Assembly (NCBI GenBank): GCA_963969395.1
Contig: OZ017795.1
Span: forward strand, 37,181,063-37,245,062
Direction of reading: 5' to 3'
Length of the DNA: 64,000 nt
DNA from: Pseudoscleropodium purum
Lineage: Eukaryota; Streptophyta; Bryopsida; Hypnales; Brachytheciaceae
Below are positions 12,576 through 25,479 of the stretch, in pieces; the stretch's first letter is position 1, and each line of letters opens with the position of its first letter. The notes under the pieces were generated by a model, which saw nothing but the letters and a program-made list of their open reading frames with translations, made no database searches and was not told the DNA's origin. The translations under genes were made by a program, and so were the position numbers.

Positions 12576-13103
12576 GATGGCTTACTATGATCACACTCTC
12601 ATGCCGTGTTGGGTTCATTTGGAGAGCAAGGGTGGTGATGCTCTTATCTCAAGTAATACAATCCTCTTGCTTAGACTTTTAAATTTGAGACATCATGATG
12701 AATCATTAAAAAGTTGATGGATGACTTTACTATTAATTATAGGAATAAAAAATGTACCTATTGATTTAAAATCCAAAGTATTTGATGACTACCTTGGTCA
12801 TAAGGGCTACATCATTCTAGATTAATATACTACCCAATAACTTGAGAGAGGTTAACTTCTTGTCAATTGCTACGAACTTGTTTAGTGGTAGAACAACCTA
12901 TTTTAAATAGGCCCTCTATGGTTGCATTGGGTGCCCTATTGTGGACAACAATTGATTGCATTATTTATTGAAGAAGATTCATTGTTTATACCTTCTCGTT
13001 CATTCATCTCTCTTCCTTCTTGGCTTGGAAAAAAGTACCAAAGGTAAAGTAGAAACATCTAAAACCATCCTTGCCTCTATTCCTATACCTTAGACTATAA
13101 TAA

Positions 13104-13260
13104 AATCTGTCCCTCATCATCTATTAAGGTGTCTTACAAATGTTTGAGTTTAATTTGCTAATACATTTGTAAAACACATATGAAATCTGTCCCTCACCAT
13201 CTATTAAGGTGTCTTATAGATGTTTGAGTTTAATTGTTGACACAGTTGTAAGACACATAT
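13104..13260. repeat. Tandem duplication, period about 80 bp
   Basis: Two adjacent copies share AATCTGTCCCTCA, CATCTATTAAGGTGTCTTA and GTTTGAGTTTAATT, and end with ACACATAT. They differ at scattered positions. Confidence 0.8.
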
Positions 13261-13656
13261 TAAAAATTTCATTTGCAAATTTCAATTTTGGATACACCTA
13301 AGGGATTGTTCCAATGGTCTAGGAATGAAAATTTATAGAAATTACATATTATATTGATTTTTTAATATTCATGATTTTCACTTGCTAATATTACAAAAAG
13401 GTTATTTAAAAGAAAAAAATGCCTCCAACTATGCTAAATTTCTTAAATGAACAGTTTTGGATATTCCCACTATAACCAAAATAGGCGAGTCTATGAGACT
13501 AAAATGGGTTTAGATGAAAAATCCACAATTAAATTCAATGTAATATTCATTTTTGGAGAAAAAATTCATTTTTTTTGCATTCTTCCTCATCCTTATTTTT
13601 GCACACATTGTACTCAATTTCTCCACAATTTTCCTACATCAAATAGGCTTAAATGC

Positions 13657-13885
13657 TTAATCCTTGAATGCCAAGGCAAACATTTTGTGTCCGATGGATG
13701 ATACAAAATCAAACTATATAGGACAAAAGTGCAATTATTCATCCTCAAAATTTGTTTTGGAAAAGGAAGTCTTCTATAGTAGTTTGACTTGCAATGACTA
13801 CTTTTGCAATTTTAGAGGCTAGTGATTCACACGATAATAGAAGAGGATGATTTCAAGGGTCACCCCTTTGGCATTTAAGGGTTAA
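13657..13885. mobile_element. TTAA-bounded MITE, about 229 bp (copy i)
   Basis: The left end is TTAATCCTTGAATGCCAAGG. The right end, reverse-complemented, is TTAACCCTTAAATGCCAAAG. The element matches 46963-47192 along its whole length, including the blocks TATAGGACAAAAGTGCAA and AGTTTGACTTGCAATGACTA. The flanks (AATGC on the left, GTTAT on the right) show no duplication beyond TTAA. The interior is non-coding. Confidence 0.85.
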
Positions 13886-14774
13886 GTTATCCAAAATAGA
13901 TAATTCTACCTTATCAGTCTTTTTTGAGTGAGACATTGCATGTTTTTCAAAATCAGACCAATTTGATTTCATCTACAGTACTACACATAATTAACTCACA
14001 GTTTGTACCTCAAGATAATTGAATAAATCAAACATGATGTGTCAAACTTACAAAATGATGATTCCTTCTTGTCATTGAATGATGTTTGTGATGAGCAAAT
14101 TAAAGTAAGCTTATGTGCCATTACCCAGATTTCATTGTACCCAAAATTGACACTTGAAGCAAATTATGTACTTGCACTTGCAGTTCTACAAGTTCATTGC
14201 CATTGGAGCATTGGTTTTCTAACAAACTTGAGAGAGTGGCACATACATATATCATTGTGTAGTCAAGGACAATGAAAAGGGTTTTGGTGAATGATTTTCT
14301 TCCAAGTTTGATGAAATATAATTGATTGGTAAGAGATCACAATGAAAAGTAAATATACATTAGTTTCAAATTAGACTTTCCTATGAATAAAAACTCTACT
14401 TCTATCACTAATTTTTCCATTAAAATAGGTTGCAATTAGAACCTTGAGTTTTTTTTTCAAAACATGTATTTTTCAAAACTAATGTTATGTTGCTTTTTGA
14501 ACTACTAGTGATACCTAATTGAAGATAATGGGGTCCCATGTGGGGGGAGAGACTTTGGCAATGGGAATCTTTACACGGATATTAAAGCTCAAAAAGCATT
14601 AGATTTTTTTGGTAATCAATTTTTCTTCAATATTCTTCAATTATTCATTTATAAATCTTTTTAGAATTTAGAATTTTTTTTTTGAAATATTAATAAACAA
14701 TATGAAAAAACAAATTTGCAACCATAAGGTGCTGATTTTCTAATTTTAGAAAATAATTAATAATTATATTTATA

Positions 14775-14827
14775 TCTGTGTGTATGTGTATGTATGTGTA
14801 TATGTGTATATATATGTATATGTGGAG
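14775..14827. repeat. TG/TA-rich microsatellite
   Basis: Alternating GTGTATGTATGTGTATATG units form a simple-sequence tract in otherwise AT-rich DNA. Confidence 0.7.
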
Positions 14828-15820
14828 AGATTTTTTATTTTTTGAGCATATATTGCATTTGATTTGAATTGTGTCACTTTTTAGTGAGAAATTCATGATC
14901 CATAATTTCAAAACAATTCCCAAAAAATGTAAACATTTTACAACTAATAGAAGACATGTAATTAAATTTTTTGAAAAATAAATATAAAAAATCCCATTCA
15001 TAGGTACTTGCAAATGATGTTTGAAAAGGTGGTTATAAGTTTGTCCTTTGAGGGTTATAAATTTATAGACTTAAATGAGTTGACATAGAAGTCTTGGCAA
15101 CTATGAAGATTTAACTTGTTAGTGGTGAATTTTGGAGGAGACCTTAAATTTGACATGCATTTGACCCTTCTTCACAAATTTGCATGTCCCACAATATTTG
15201 AAATTTTTTCAAAGACATCCTCTAGGAAAGGTGGAAAAAAAAATCCAAACCATCCCGAGGAAGGCAAAAACCAAATGGAATTCATTCCACAAGAGTACCT
15301 ATACTTTCAATTTTTAAAATTTAAAATTCAAAACTTTCCTTGAATTCCTTGCTTTTGACTTCATTGAATTGACAAACTAGCATTATCCATTTATGATTTT
15401 GACCTAAACTTAGGGATTTGATGAATCATTTCTCTTGCCATGTTGCATGTCCACCCATTCAATCCACTGTAGATTATAAGAAAACATAAGTAATCAAAAA
15501 ATGAGCACAATCCAATTACTACCTTTTGAAGAATTGTAAGATTTTTATTTGATACCTCTTTGACACTTTTGGGATACCTAGGAAAGAAGCACCCATGTAT
15601 TATCCATACAATGAAGTCAAAAGCAATAATAAAGGGAGGGAAGCACCCTATAATTGTCAATACAAAAACTTCAAAGATCCATATTCTATTGGTTGCCTCA
15701 AAAACCTTTCAATTCTCAATTTTTTTATAAATCAATTGATTTTTTATAATTAATTAATTGTAGGCTTCAATTTTAGTCTTGTGAATTCAAAATTCCATTA
15801 TTTTTGTCTCAACTTCAATT

Positions 15821-16098
15821 CATTAGAGGATTTTTGGTAGTTGTGGAGGGCTGCGAGTTCCCTTGGTTGCCAACATCTGGAGAACAACCTCGCAACTAAT
15901 GCCTCACATGGCATGGCAATTGCCACGTTACCAGGAAAAAAAATTTTAAATTTTTTTTCTACATTTTTTTTCCATTCTAAGTTAAATTTTTTTTTTTTTT
16001 TTCCCAAAAGAACCAAAATTGACAATGATAACAGCAGGAACAAGGTGGGGAGAACAGGCCTAAAACAGCCCTCCCGACCCTCCCAAAATCCTCTAATG
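15821..16098. mobile_element. MITE with about 44-bp terminal inverted repeats, 278 bp
   Basis: The left end reads CATTAGAGGATTTTTGGTAG. The right end, reverse-complemented, reads CATTAGAGGATTTTGGGAGG. Both continue into GGAGGGCTG. The centre holds long A and T runs. A diverged relative with the shared right end AACAGCC...ATCTAATGC lies at about 54920-55126. The superfamily is uncertain. Confidence 0.75.
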
Positions 16099-19000
16099 CA
16101 CTATTTTTGTTTTGGCTTCATTTGATCAAGGCTTCATTCCATGATTTTGGTCATGGTTACAAAATCACCATGTGGTTGCAAAGTGGACCCTATACATGTC
16201 AATAAAAAATTCCAAAGATCACTCTAAAAATCATCTAAATTAATTCCAATATAAGAGTCATCACCCAAATTATTTGCAAGTCATTGCTAGTTCACAACAA
16301 GGTAAACAAATATATTTTGAATGATGAATAGAATTTACTAATTCTAATATATCAATAGATCATTATAAGTTACTTATTTGATTTATTTTAAATTTTTTGT
16401 ATTAACCATATTATACTTGTATAGTATAAATTTGAAAAATTCCTTTTTCTATTTCAAATTTCAATGAGACATTTAGGACAAAGCTAGTTTATCCATTTTA
16501 TGTAAGGTAAATGAACTTATTATAGACATTTTGCCCATTCTCACACTCTAAACTAATCTTGAAAATACATTCATGAATGAAGAAATTGTTTTAGAATGAA
16601 ATTTTGCTTTGATATATACTACTCTGTATATCTTTTTTCATAATTCCTTTGAAACTCATTCTTTTGTGCAACCATCTCTAATTGTTTTTACCTTTATGCA
16701 AAAATTCAATCTTAGCTTTTGGTATTGAGAGATACACAATTCCACTTAAATTAGTTGAAATAGATGCCACTTTCTTTGACTACATATTGCTCATTGCAAT
16801 ATTATTTTTTTTATTAAGTATGATAAGTTTATAAATCCAAATTTTTTTACAATTATAAAATGATGTCAATTAAAATAATTTATATCAATAATAATAAATT
16901 TAAAAATCATCATTTTATTAATTTAAAAAATGACTTTCTTAATTGGTTTAATTAAATTATAAAAAGAATCTTATATATACAATTTTATATTTTGAATCAA
17001 TTCATAGTAGCAAAATTTTCAAATATTTAAAAATTAATTAATAATAAAAATAATATTTTTAATGATTATTAGTCATAAAAATAATAGACCTAAATAAATA
17101 CATGGATATATGTTCTATGGTGTATTATTAATGTAATAAATTTATTAACGATTCATTTGTAAATAAAAATTCAATTTTGCACTTTCAATTAAAATGATTG
17201 TAATACCATAAGGTTTTCAATACAATCCATGACATCTTGACCAAAGTAAATACCAAACTATCTAAATATTCTATGATAATATTTTCTATAATTATTTTTT
17301 TTAAATCATTGATGAATCAAGAGTTAGAAGAAGAATATAAATTATCTTAACCTATACTTTTTGAAAATTCTATTGATCAATTACGAATTTTCAAAACTTA
17401 AATTTTAAAAGTTTCTAAAATTGATCTTAGATTTTTATATTTAGTATATTTAACCAAGAATATAAAAGAATTGGTTTTAGTAACAAATTGAAATTACTTT
17501 CTTTAAATCAAAGCAAATTCTACCTAGCTAGATTTCATGCAAATTCATATAATCACCTTCAATGCTTTCTTATGATATAAGCCTTCAATTTGGCCCCTAC
17601 TTCTATTAGGGACATCGGGCATAGGCAAAAAGTAAGATACATTATAATTTATAACTTTTTCAAGTACGTAATGTTTATATAAAAAAAGATGTTATGCACC
17701 AAATATGAAATTATCAAATTTTGGAATATATTTATAGATCTATTCCAAATCAATTTTGAAGCACCTTCCATTGAAAAGTCACTAAAAATTCAATCTCTAT
17801 TTTAGCATCTATTATCTTATGTAGATTGACTAAAAGGTTATACTTCCAATTGATTTGAAAAAAAGGATAAAGATTTAAGGATGAAAATATCAAAATTTTA
17901 TCATAATAGCAAATATTTCTTAACATAAGAAATTATGAAATACTTTGTGCTATTTTGAATACAATATTTTGGACCAAAATGATCTCAATTTAGAAGAGAG
18001 AAAATCAAAGATAACTTGATTTTGTACAAATTCAAAAATAAATATTTGAACAAAAGTTTAATCATTGTTCAAAGAACTTTCTTAAATTGGTTGCAAAAAT
18101 AGAATAATTGATTAAATATTTTAAGGGTTAAAAAATGGTCTATGACAAAATAGTCAAATATCTAAATTCTTCTCTTTGAATCCTCTATTCCCCACTAATT
18201 ACAAGTATTCTTTGTAATCAAAATGAAATTGCATGTGTTCTACAAGTCATAAATTTTTTTTGAAATTATTGTGAATTTTTGAAGAATAATTGAAAAACAT
18301 TCATATTAAATAAATAAATAGATTCAATTTTCTTAAAATTCCAACATAGGTATATATTGTAGTTCAAAAAACTATAGAATAAAATAATTCTCAATTATTA
18401 TATATTTTGAAATTTGGCCATTGGCTTTTAACTTCAAACAACAATAAAATGCACCATTATCTACTTATTTCAAAGTTCTTAAGAGGAATAGAAAGTAGAC
18501 TTAGTAAGCTCTATTTTGTTTGTTTGCTCAAAAGGAGAAAATCCATTTCAAGTGCCAAAATAAAATTTTAACCTTTAAAATTCAAAATAGGTTGATCCAT
18601 TCTTAGAACATCCATTTTTTGAACTTAAAAATGTAAAGAATCATTTGAACTTGGGCTCATTCTCAAGAAAATCAAGTTAGCTATTTAGTGGTGTTTTCAA
18701 ATTTAGAAGAGTCACTATTTAATTTTCAAAAAATTCCAAAGCATGGGTAATCGGGAAAGCTTAAGGAAACTCTAAACAATGAGGTGGAGGCATGTGTTCA
18801 TGGACAGGCAAGGTCAAAATTATCCACCTCGTACCCAACCTTTCGCATGAGAGAGGGGTGGTTAGACAATGATGACTCTTGGAATTCTAATGGTTTCCTA
18901 GTGTAAACCGTTCATATCCCTTTTCAGTGAAGTGTCCAATAGTGGATTACACTTGCCCTCCCTTTTTTAACTATGTTTGGTTTGTGGTTATAAACAACCA

Positions 19001-20952
19001 ATGGAATACACATTTTGCACTCAAATTTGAGCTATTTTTCCAAAAAAAATTCCCCTATTTCATATCTTTTCTTGTATTGCTTCATTCTATCATGTTTAAT
19101 CTTGAATTTGGCTCCAAATTTGTCACAAATCTTCTATTTCTCTCATAATTTTAGAAAATTAACAATGAAGTGGTTCTCACTACAAGACCGTTTTCTTGCT
19201 CATTTTTTATTTGAAAAATAAATGACTTGTTTCTATGCATATGGAATTTAATTGGTTACCTTGAAAATGAGTATAGGATGCTAATTTTTTTAAATATTAT
19301 TTGTCCAAAACAACTAGTCAAAGCACAATTTCGACTACTCAGAAACATTGAATTCCTTATAGTATCCTTTACTTTTATGTTATAATCTTCTAATCTATGT
19401 CTTGGATTGAAACCAAACTTTGTAAAGATGATAAGGACTTGGCTTTCTACCAAATCCTATGGTTAATTTTGCCTCATTGTACTTTGAGCTTCAATTCTTT
19501 GTAACTTACAAATTGAGATCCAAAATACCTTCAAAATGGCCAAAAAATTTAAGATTTAAAAACCAAAAGCCTATATAGCTAAAATATGCTATATCAATAT
19601 TTTTATTTTTGAAGCAAAACTATACATTTAAATAAGATATTATAGTTAAAAACCAATATCTAACTATAAACTCTAATTAATTCAATCATAAGAATATACT
19701 AAAAACAAAGTTGTACACAAAAATAAATGAAACCATAGATTCTTTGTTGATTGGACCTTGTTTCATTTGTCAAAAGGAAGTTTCTAATCCTAGCTAGACT
19801 TCCAAGGTAAATCTTGAAGAGGCTTAAGTTAGATGGCCACATGGCTATAATCATTGAGTTTCTAATACATTACAAATCTCAAAACGGATACAAAACATAT
19901 TGGCAAACAATAGAGCCTAACATGAATCTATATGTCAATCCAATATCTAACTTATAAGTTATAGTATGTGAATGATGCCCACTATAAAATAATCCATTTT
20001 TAGATTTCTTCAAACTCTAATAATATTCTATATTAGCCCATTTCAAACACATTCATTTCTCAAAATTGAAGCAAATTTGACCCTATTTTTATTCTTTATT
20101 CTTTTATTTTTTTAAATATTTCTTTTAATACAAGAATCTACACAAGCTCTTGTTCAAACTTTGATGACTTTAAGGTATTAGGATGACCACAAATTAAATA
20201 AATTTGCCTAACAACTATGACTTTCAATAGAATTGGTCTGATTTTCTTAAACACTTATATACAAATTGGTGCTAATCTTAGTCCAAAAGTAAAATTTGAA
20301 TTTCATATTCAAAAGTTCTTCAAGGTCAAATTAAGTAGAATTTGTGGAATTTCTAAAACTGAACTCTAATTTCAAATTAAAAAAAAAAATTGTGCAACAT
20401 GGATATGATTTTTTACTTGATTTATTAGGGCATGCTTCTAAAATAAGCTCAAAAATGAGTCCTTTAAAAATTCACAATATTAAAGACAAAAGTTAACATA
20501 ATTTTGTCTACACTATTTTCATTGTATTTCAAATATTGTGATTGTCATTCCACTTTTACTTGTTTTCATTGAGTATTTCAAATTGATAAGACCACATTCA
20601 TCCAATTCATATGGGAGAGAGTCTCTCACTATTCAATATCTTGTACTAATTGAATTAACTTCAACACTAAAATTTAACTTTGACTTTCAAAATTATCTCT
20701 TTTATGATTAAAGTAATAAAATGAAGCTTTCAAAATATAATTTTTCTTCTACTTCAACTTTTTTGTAAATCATAAAATCATTAGAAGAAAATTGAAGGCT
20801 TTATAGGGCCATATTAGGTTTGTTTCCAAGTTGTGAATCAATATATAATTGGTTAGAATATTTAAATATTAATGAATTTTTGAATATATATATGTAATAT
20901 TATATTATATTACATTATACAATGTGGTAGGATCTCGGTCACATCAGATTTC

Positions 20953-21176
20953 TACTACCAGAAAAAGGGTTGTTATCAATGAATTTTAAAATATAATCCT
21001 AGACATAAGATTATAACTAATGATCTTTAAAGAGATTTTGAGAATTTTTTTTAATTAAAAACACATGTATTTGTAGAAATTTTTTACTGAAAATCTCTTT
21101 GAAGGTCATTACCTATAATGTTACATCTAGGACTATACTTAAAAACTCATTGAAAACACCCCTTTTTCTTGTAGTA
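20953..21176. mobile_element. CACTA-like fold-back MITE with about 90-bp inverted repeats
   Basis: The left end begins TACTACCAGAAAAAGGGTTG. The right end, reverse-complemented, begins TACTACAAGAAAAAGGGGTG. The two arms stay alignable for about 90 bp, for example AATCCTAGACATAA against AGTCCTAGATGTAA, and AAAGAGATTTT in both. CACTACAAGAAAA is the familiar terminus of plant En/Spm (CACTA) elements, and the ends here are one base away from it. The element is non-autonomous, with no coding capacity. Confidence 0.8.
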
Positions 21177-21979
21177 TTATGATGTGGCAAAGTTTTTTTT
21201 TTCCATTAATTTAAAAAAAAATTTGTATTTACATTCATGTCATTAAAATATCATGTGCAATTTTGGCCTTCCAATTTGTCAAATTTTTTTTGGCCATTGT
21301 TCCCTACTATTTGGAATTTTGCAGCTTCTAGAAGCTTGAAATTTCCTCTAATGTAAATCTTTCATTGCAATTGGAATTTAGTATAGTTAAAATATACAAC
21401 GTTTATTTGTAAGAGCTTAGGATCCATTTGAGATTCACTGATTTCCATCAATTTGGAAATTCACATGTTACTCATTTAATGTACTAAAAATGATTCTATG
21501 AGAATCTAGAATCCTGATTTGTTTCCTAGAAAGATCCAACAAAAACTTCTATAGCTTAATCATAGGAATCATGCTCAAATATTACTCGGTCAATAATAAT
21601 TCAAGTAACTTTATTTTAAGAAAATAACTTATCAACTCCTAAATGCCTAAAGTACCATATTTGGGTGTCAACTAAAATTTGAAATTAAATAAAATCTTAT
21701 TAAAGTTCTATCTTTAGTATTTTTCACTGAATCCAATTAAAATCTATTTTAAGCATCAAATTCTAATTTTGAAAATAAATTATTTATAATTTTTCTATTG
21801 AAAATTTTGTGTAAAGAAGTCCATTGCAAATCTTGCTTTTCTAATAATAGAAGCTCTAAGAAATGAGCCTTAATTTCACTAGACCTTAGAAAAAAATCAA
21901 ATTAAAAATTCATTTAAAAATATTGTAGAGTAAACTTTGAGAAGTTGTAAATCAGTTACGGTTTTGCTAGTTATGTCTT

Positions 21980-22840
21980 TTAACCCCTAAAGAACCAAAC
22001 AATATTTTTAGGCAACATAGAAATTTTAAACATCTCATTGATAGAATTCTCATTTGTTTTCTTTGAAATTTTCACACAACATGTGGTCAAGGAGTAGCTT
22101 TAATCCCTAAAATTCTATAACTATGTTTTCACCAAAAACACTCAAAAACTGTTATTTTCAATACAAGTAAGAAAATTTTGAATTTTTTTGACACATGTAA
22201 CCATAGAATTTTGTAGTATGATAACTTGAGAACATGTGGTAGAAATTTAAAAAAAAATTCACCACATGGATTGCAAGATATAAGCACTCAAATTTGTTGA
22301 AATTATTTTCTTGGCCTTACAAAAAATAGGACAACTATACTTCACAAGTTCAGTTTTTTACAAAAAAATGTCCAAAATGGTGGTGCTTCTTTGGATTCTT
22401 TTTTCTTGACAAGTTTTCCACATGCTTGAAAAATTTCAAATCATTTGAAATTGTACAGCATATAGGGAAAAGATAGTAAGTAGACAATAGTAGAGAATGA
22501 TTCAAAATACTAAATTGTTTAGAATTAAATTATGGAATTGAAAAATTCCAATCCCAATTGTTGGAATGTTGTAATAAACAATAATCATCCTATGATTTTA
22601 TTTTTTTTCAAAATTATTGAAAATTGAATAAGATAAAGGACTTCAAAGTTTATTTTAGAGTAGAAAATCCATGATTTCCCACAAACAAAAAATCCTCATA
22701 ACTTTTGATTCATTAGTCAAAATGGAATGATTCAAAGCTTTATATATATATATATATATATATGACTCTAGAAAACCAATTTCCAATTTTTGTTTATGAA
22801 AAAAATCATTTTTTTATCATTCTATCCAAATTGCCTATTT
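21980..22840. mobile_element. TTAA-element copy 2, inverted relative to copy 1 and rearranged
   Basis: It begins TTAACCCCTAAAGAACC at 21980. Sequence from about 22120 onward matches the reverse complement of 9100-9880, including AAAATGGTGGTGCTT, AATTGTACAGCATA and GAAAAATTCCAATCCCAATT. The first 130 bp also resemble the left end of copy 1 (ACATGTGGTCAAGGAGTAGC), so the copy looks nested or chimeric. No clean right TTAA terminus was located. Confidence 0.6.
22741..22762. repeat. (TA)n microsatellite inside TTAA-element copy 2
   Basis: About eleven TA dinucleotides occur where copy 1 has a degenerate TATATG tract, so the expansion is local to this copy. Confidence 0.8.
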
Positions 22841-23379
22841 CTAAATAAAAACCAATTATTAGAAGGCATTTCAGGCTAAAAAAGGCCTTTTTCAAGCTTG
22901 TTCCCTTGGTTGTTCCTATAGTAGTAAAAGAACATAGCTTTGTCAAAAAAATTTAAAATAAATAAATGAAAAAATATATAATTTTAATTTTAAAATTTTA
23001 AAATAGCAAAAAAAGTTGAAAAAAAGTTTTATTTTAAAAACTGATGTGGCATTGTCTCGATCATGTCAGATTGCATAGCTAACAATGTTCCTCCATGGTT
23101 GAGATAATTTTCAAAGCTTGGGAACTTGTAGTACATCTTCCCAAGGCCTCAAATTTCTTCTAATGATATTAGGCTATAGCTTTTGATTCTTATTTCCAAA
23201 TGTAATAAAATTATATATATAAGATATTCCTTGTCCTCACCTTCTATTAAAATTTGGATTAAAAATATATAAATCTCTAGTCACGTGCACCTGCCCAAAA
23301 ATTTGACGTAACCAAAAAACGCAACTTGGTCCTATTGAGGTTAAGGCATACAAATTTTTTTGTAATTTTTGGCAATATG

Positions 23380-23830
23380 GTTAAATTATTATTGTATAAT
23401 ATGTAGTTTTTTTCCAACCTTGGCAATCTGGGCATCTAAAAAGAATTCACTTTTAAAAAAAAACATATTTGAAATTGATTCTAGATTTATATATATGTAG
23501 AAAGTTTTGAATCATTCCATTTTTATTAATGAAATGAAAGGTATGAGGAGTTTTTATTTGTCGGTGGTAATAGAATCTCTATCGTAAAATAAATTTTGAA
23601 GTCCTTCATGTAACTGAATTTTTCATATTTTTGAAATAAAATAAAATTATAGGATGTAGATTGCTTATTACAACATCACAACCATTGGGATTAGCAATTT
23701 TCAATTCTATACCTAAATTCTTAGCAATTTTTTATTTTAAATCACTTTCTATTTCTTTTTGCTTTCTATTTTTTTCAAGCATGAATATGAAATTTAAAAA
23801 ATATATATTTTATATATATTTCCAACTTAT
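23380..23830. mobile_element. TTAA-element copy 3, internal fragment in direct orientation
   Basis: It matches 9100-9540 of copy 1 through blocks such as TATTGTATAATATGTAGTTT, AAACCTTTT-like AT runs and ACAACATCACAACCATTGGG. Defined termini were not found. It lies about 500 bp from the inverted copy 2, making a large inverted pair. Confidence 0.6.
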
Positions 23831-25049
23831 TTCTTGTTGTTATTGCAAGTTGTAGGATCTATACATTTTGGTTAAAATGTTTGAAAGATGGAATCTAACC
23901 ATTGGAGAAGAGTTGAAAATACTTTTTTCATAAATCCAAGCATCATGATCTTGTGATTAGTAAGTTTTTTTATTCTAAAATTTTAGGAGGGTGTACTCTA
24001 ACAAGCTACTAATTAAAGGATCCTACAGTTGAATTCGCCAAAAAATAAATATAGATGAAGATTTTTGCTTTGCTTTGGAGACTAGTGTTTTGAAGTAATT
24101 TTGGGCCTCTTAACATAAAAGAACTTTAGAGATTAACCTCATATTTTTTCCATGACCCCACTTTTAGATTTCACATGTAAGAAGAAAATTGAAAGGACTC
24201 TTTTATAGTTTTAACATCCTCTTGATCAAACTTTATAATCTTTCAATCCATAAGTGACACTGTTGCGTTTTCTTTTCCTTACATGATCCACAACACGTCT
24301 AGTTTGAATTCGTACAATTAAAATTTTAATAGAATTGGTCAAGCCTATCAAAATTTGGAGCTTTTTGTTTAGTTTTGAGTAAACTCTACGAAGCTCAAAA
24401 AAAGGCCATGTGCATTCAGGGTTAGAAACACACATTGCCATATCCTCTTCCGCTTGTCACATTTGAAAAAAGGGATTCCTCAATCTTTCTTGTTGTCGTA
24501 CCATGGTAGCCACTTGTTTTAAAAGGACAATGATACGTTACAACTTTCCGGTAGTTTTTGTTCAATAAAAGAGCCTAAGGAATACACTGTATTGTTGCAG
24601 ACAAGGATTCAGGCTGACAGACAAATACCCTTTCCACAATGACAATGATACGTACAGAACTTTCTAGGTGCTAACCTCTCAATTTCTTTAACAATTCAGC
24701 ATGCAATTTGTGTAGGGAGGGAGATTGTCACGCATGGTATCTGGTCATGCAAGCTTGAAGATTAGATTGCACATGAAACATGAGAACAAACATGGAGCAA
24801 GAATAACATAAAAGATGCAGAATATTATATCTTTTGTCAGTGGCAGAAATTTTAACAAAAGTTTCAAAATTACAAGGTGCATGAAAGTGGCTCTAGCAAG
24901 TAACTTATTGCAAGTTCTGAAACTTAAAGACTAAATTAATAAGATAAGTTCAGTTGGAAACCATAATGACAAAGTTGAATATTCCTGCTCTCTTCTTCCG
25001 GTTCCTGAGGGCTACACCAGACACCTCTGGCTCATTGAGAGGGGTAAAA

Positions 25050-25430
25050 ACTCATGTAATTACCGTGTTAAATGATGCAACATCAGCATTGGTGTTTATA
25101 TAATACCTGTGAGAATTGTGGTAGTGTATAATATCAGATTTACAAAAATAAACCCAAGTCCTACAATCTTACATTTCTTTTGGCTCAGTAAATGTATCTG
25201 TTTAACAGTCAAGAGCTGTACAAAAGAGGGATACAAACGTCATATAATCATCTTGAAATGATACAACATCAGGAGTGCATTCCCTTGTCAACAAAGGCAT
25301 CGTCCATGCTCCAGTATCTATATAATACCTGTACGAATTGAAATAATGTCTGGTATCACATTTACAAAAAGAAAATCCCAGAGTCCTACAATCCTATAAA
25401 TTTTTTGTTTTAATGAATTTGGTCTCAGTT
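25050..25430. repeat. Tandem duplication of about 190 bp in the 3' flank of the folate transporter
   Basis: Copies at about 25053-25195 and 25239-25425 share ATGATGCAACATCAG / ATGATACAACATCAG, TATATAATACCTGT, ATATCAGATTTACAAAAA / GTATCACATTTACAAAAA and AGTCCTACAATC. They lie immediately downstream of the minus-strand stop at 25480, most likely in the 3' untranslated region or just beyond it. The second copy carries an insertion of about 40 bp. Confidence 0.75.
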
Positions 25431-25479
25431 GCTAACTTAGAGTCATTTCCTGACAAAACATCCAGCGTCTCGTACCGGC

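Larger units (their letters stand above)
5650..24480. other. About 19 kb of AT-rich, transposon-littered DNA without a recognisable gene
   Basis: No exon-like segment with normal coding composition was found between the AT-hook gene and the folate transporter. The region holds dispersed repeats, MITEs and tandem duplications, which are listed individually. Several frames of 60-138 codons exist (for example 6575-6991 plus and 10225-10590 minus), but none has a recognised domain. Long stretches such as 16.1-20.9 kb show nothing but AT-rich sequence. Confidence 0.6.
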
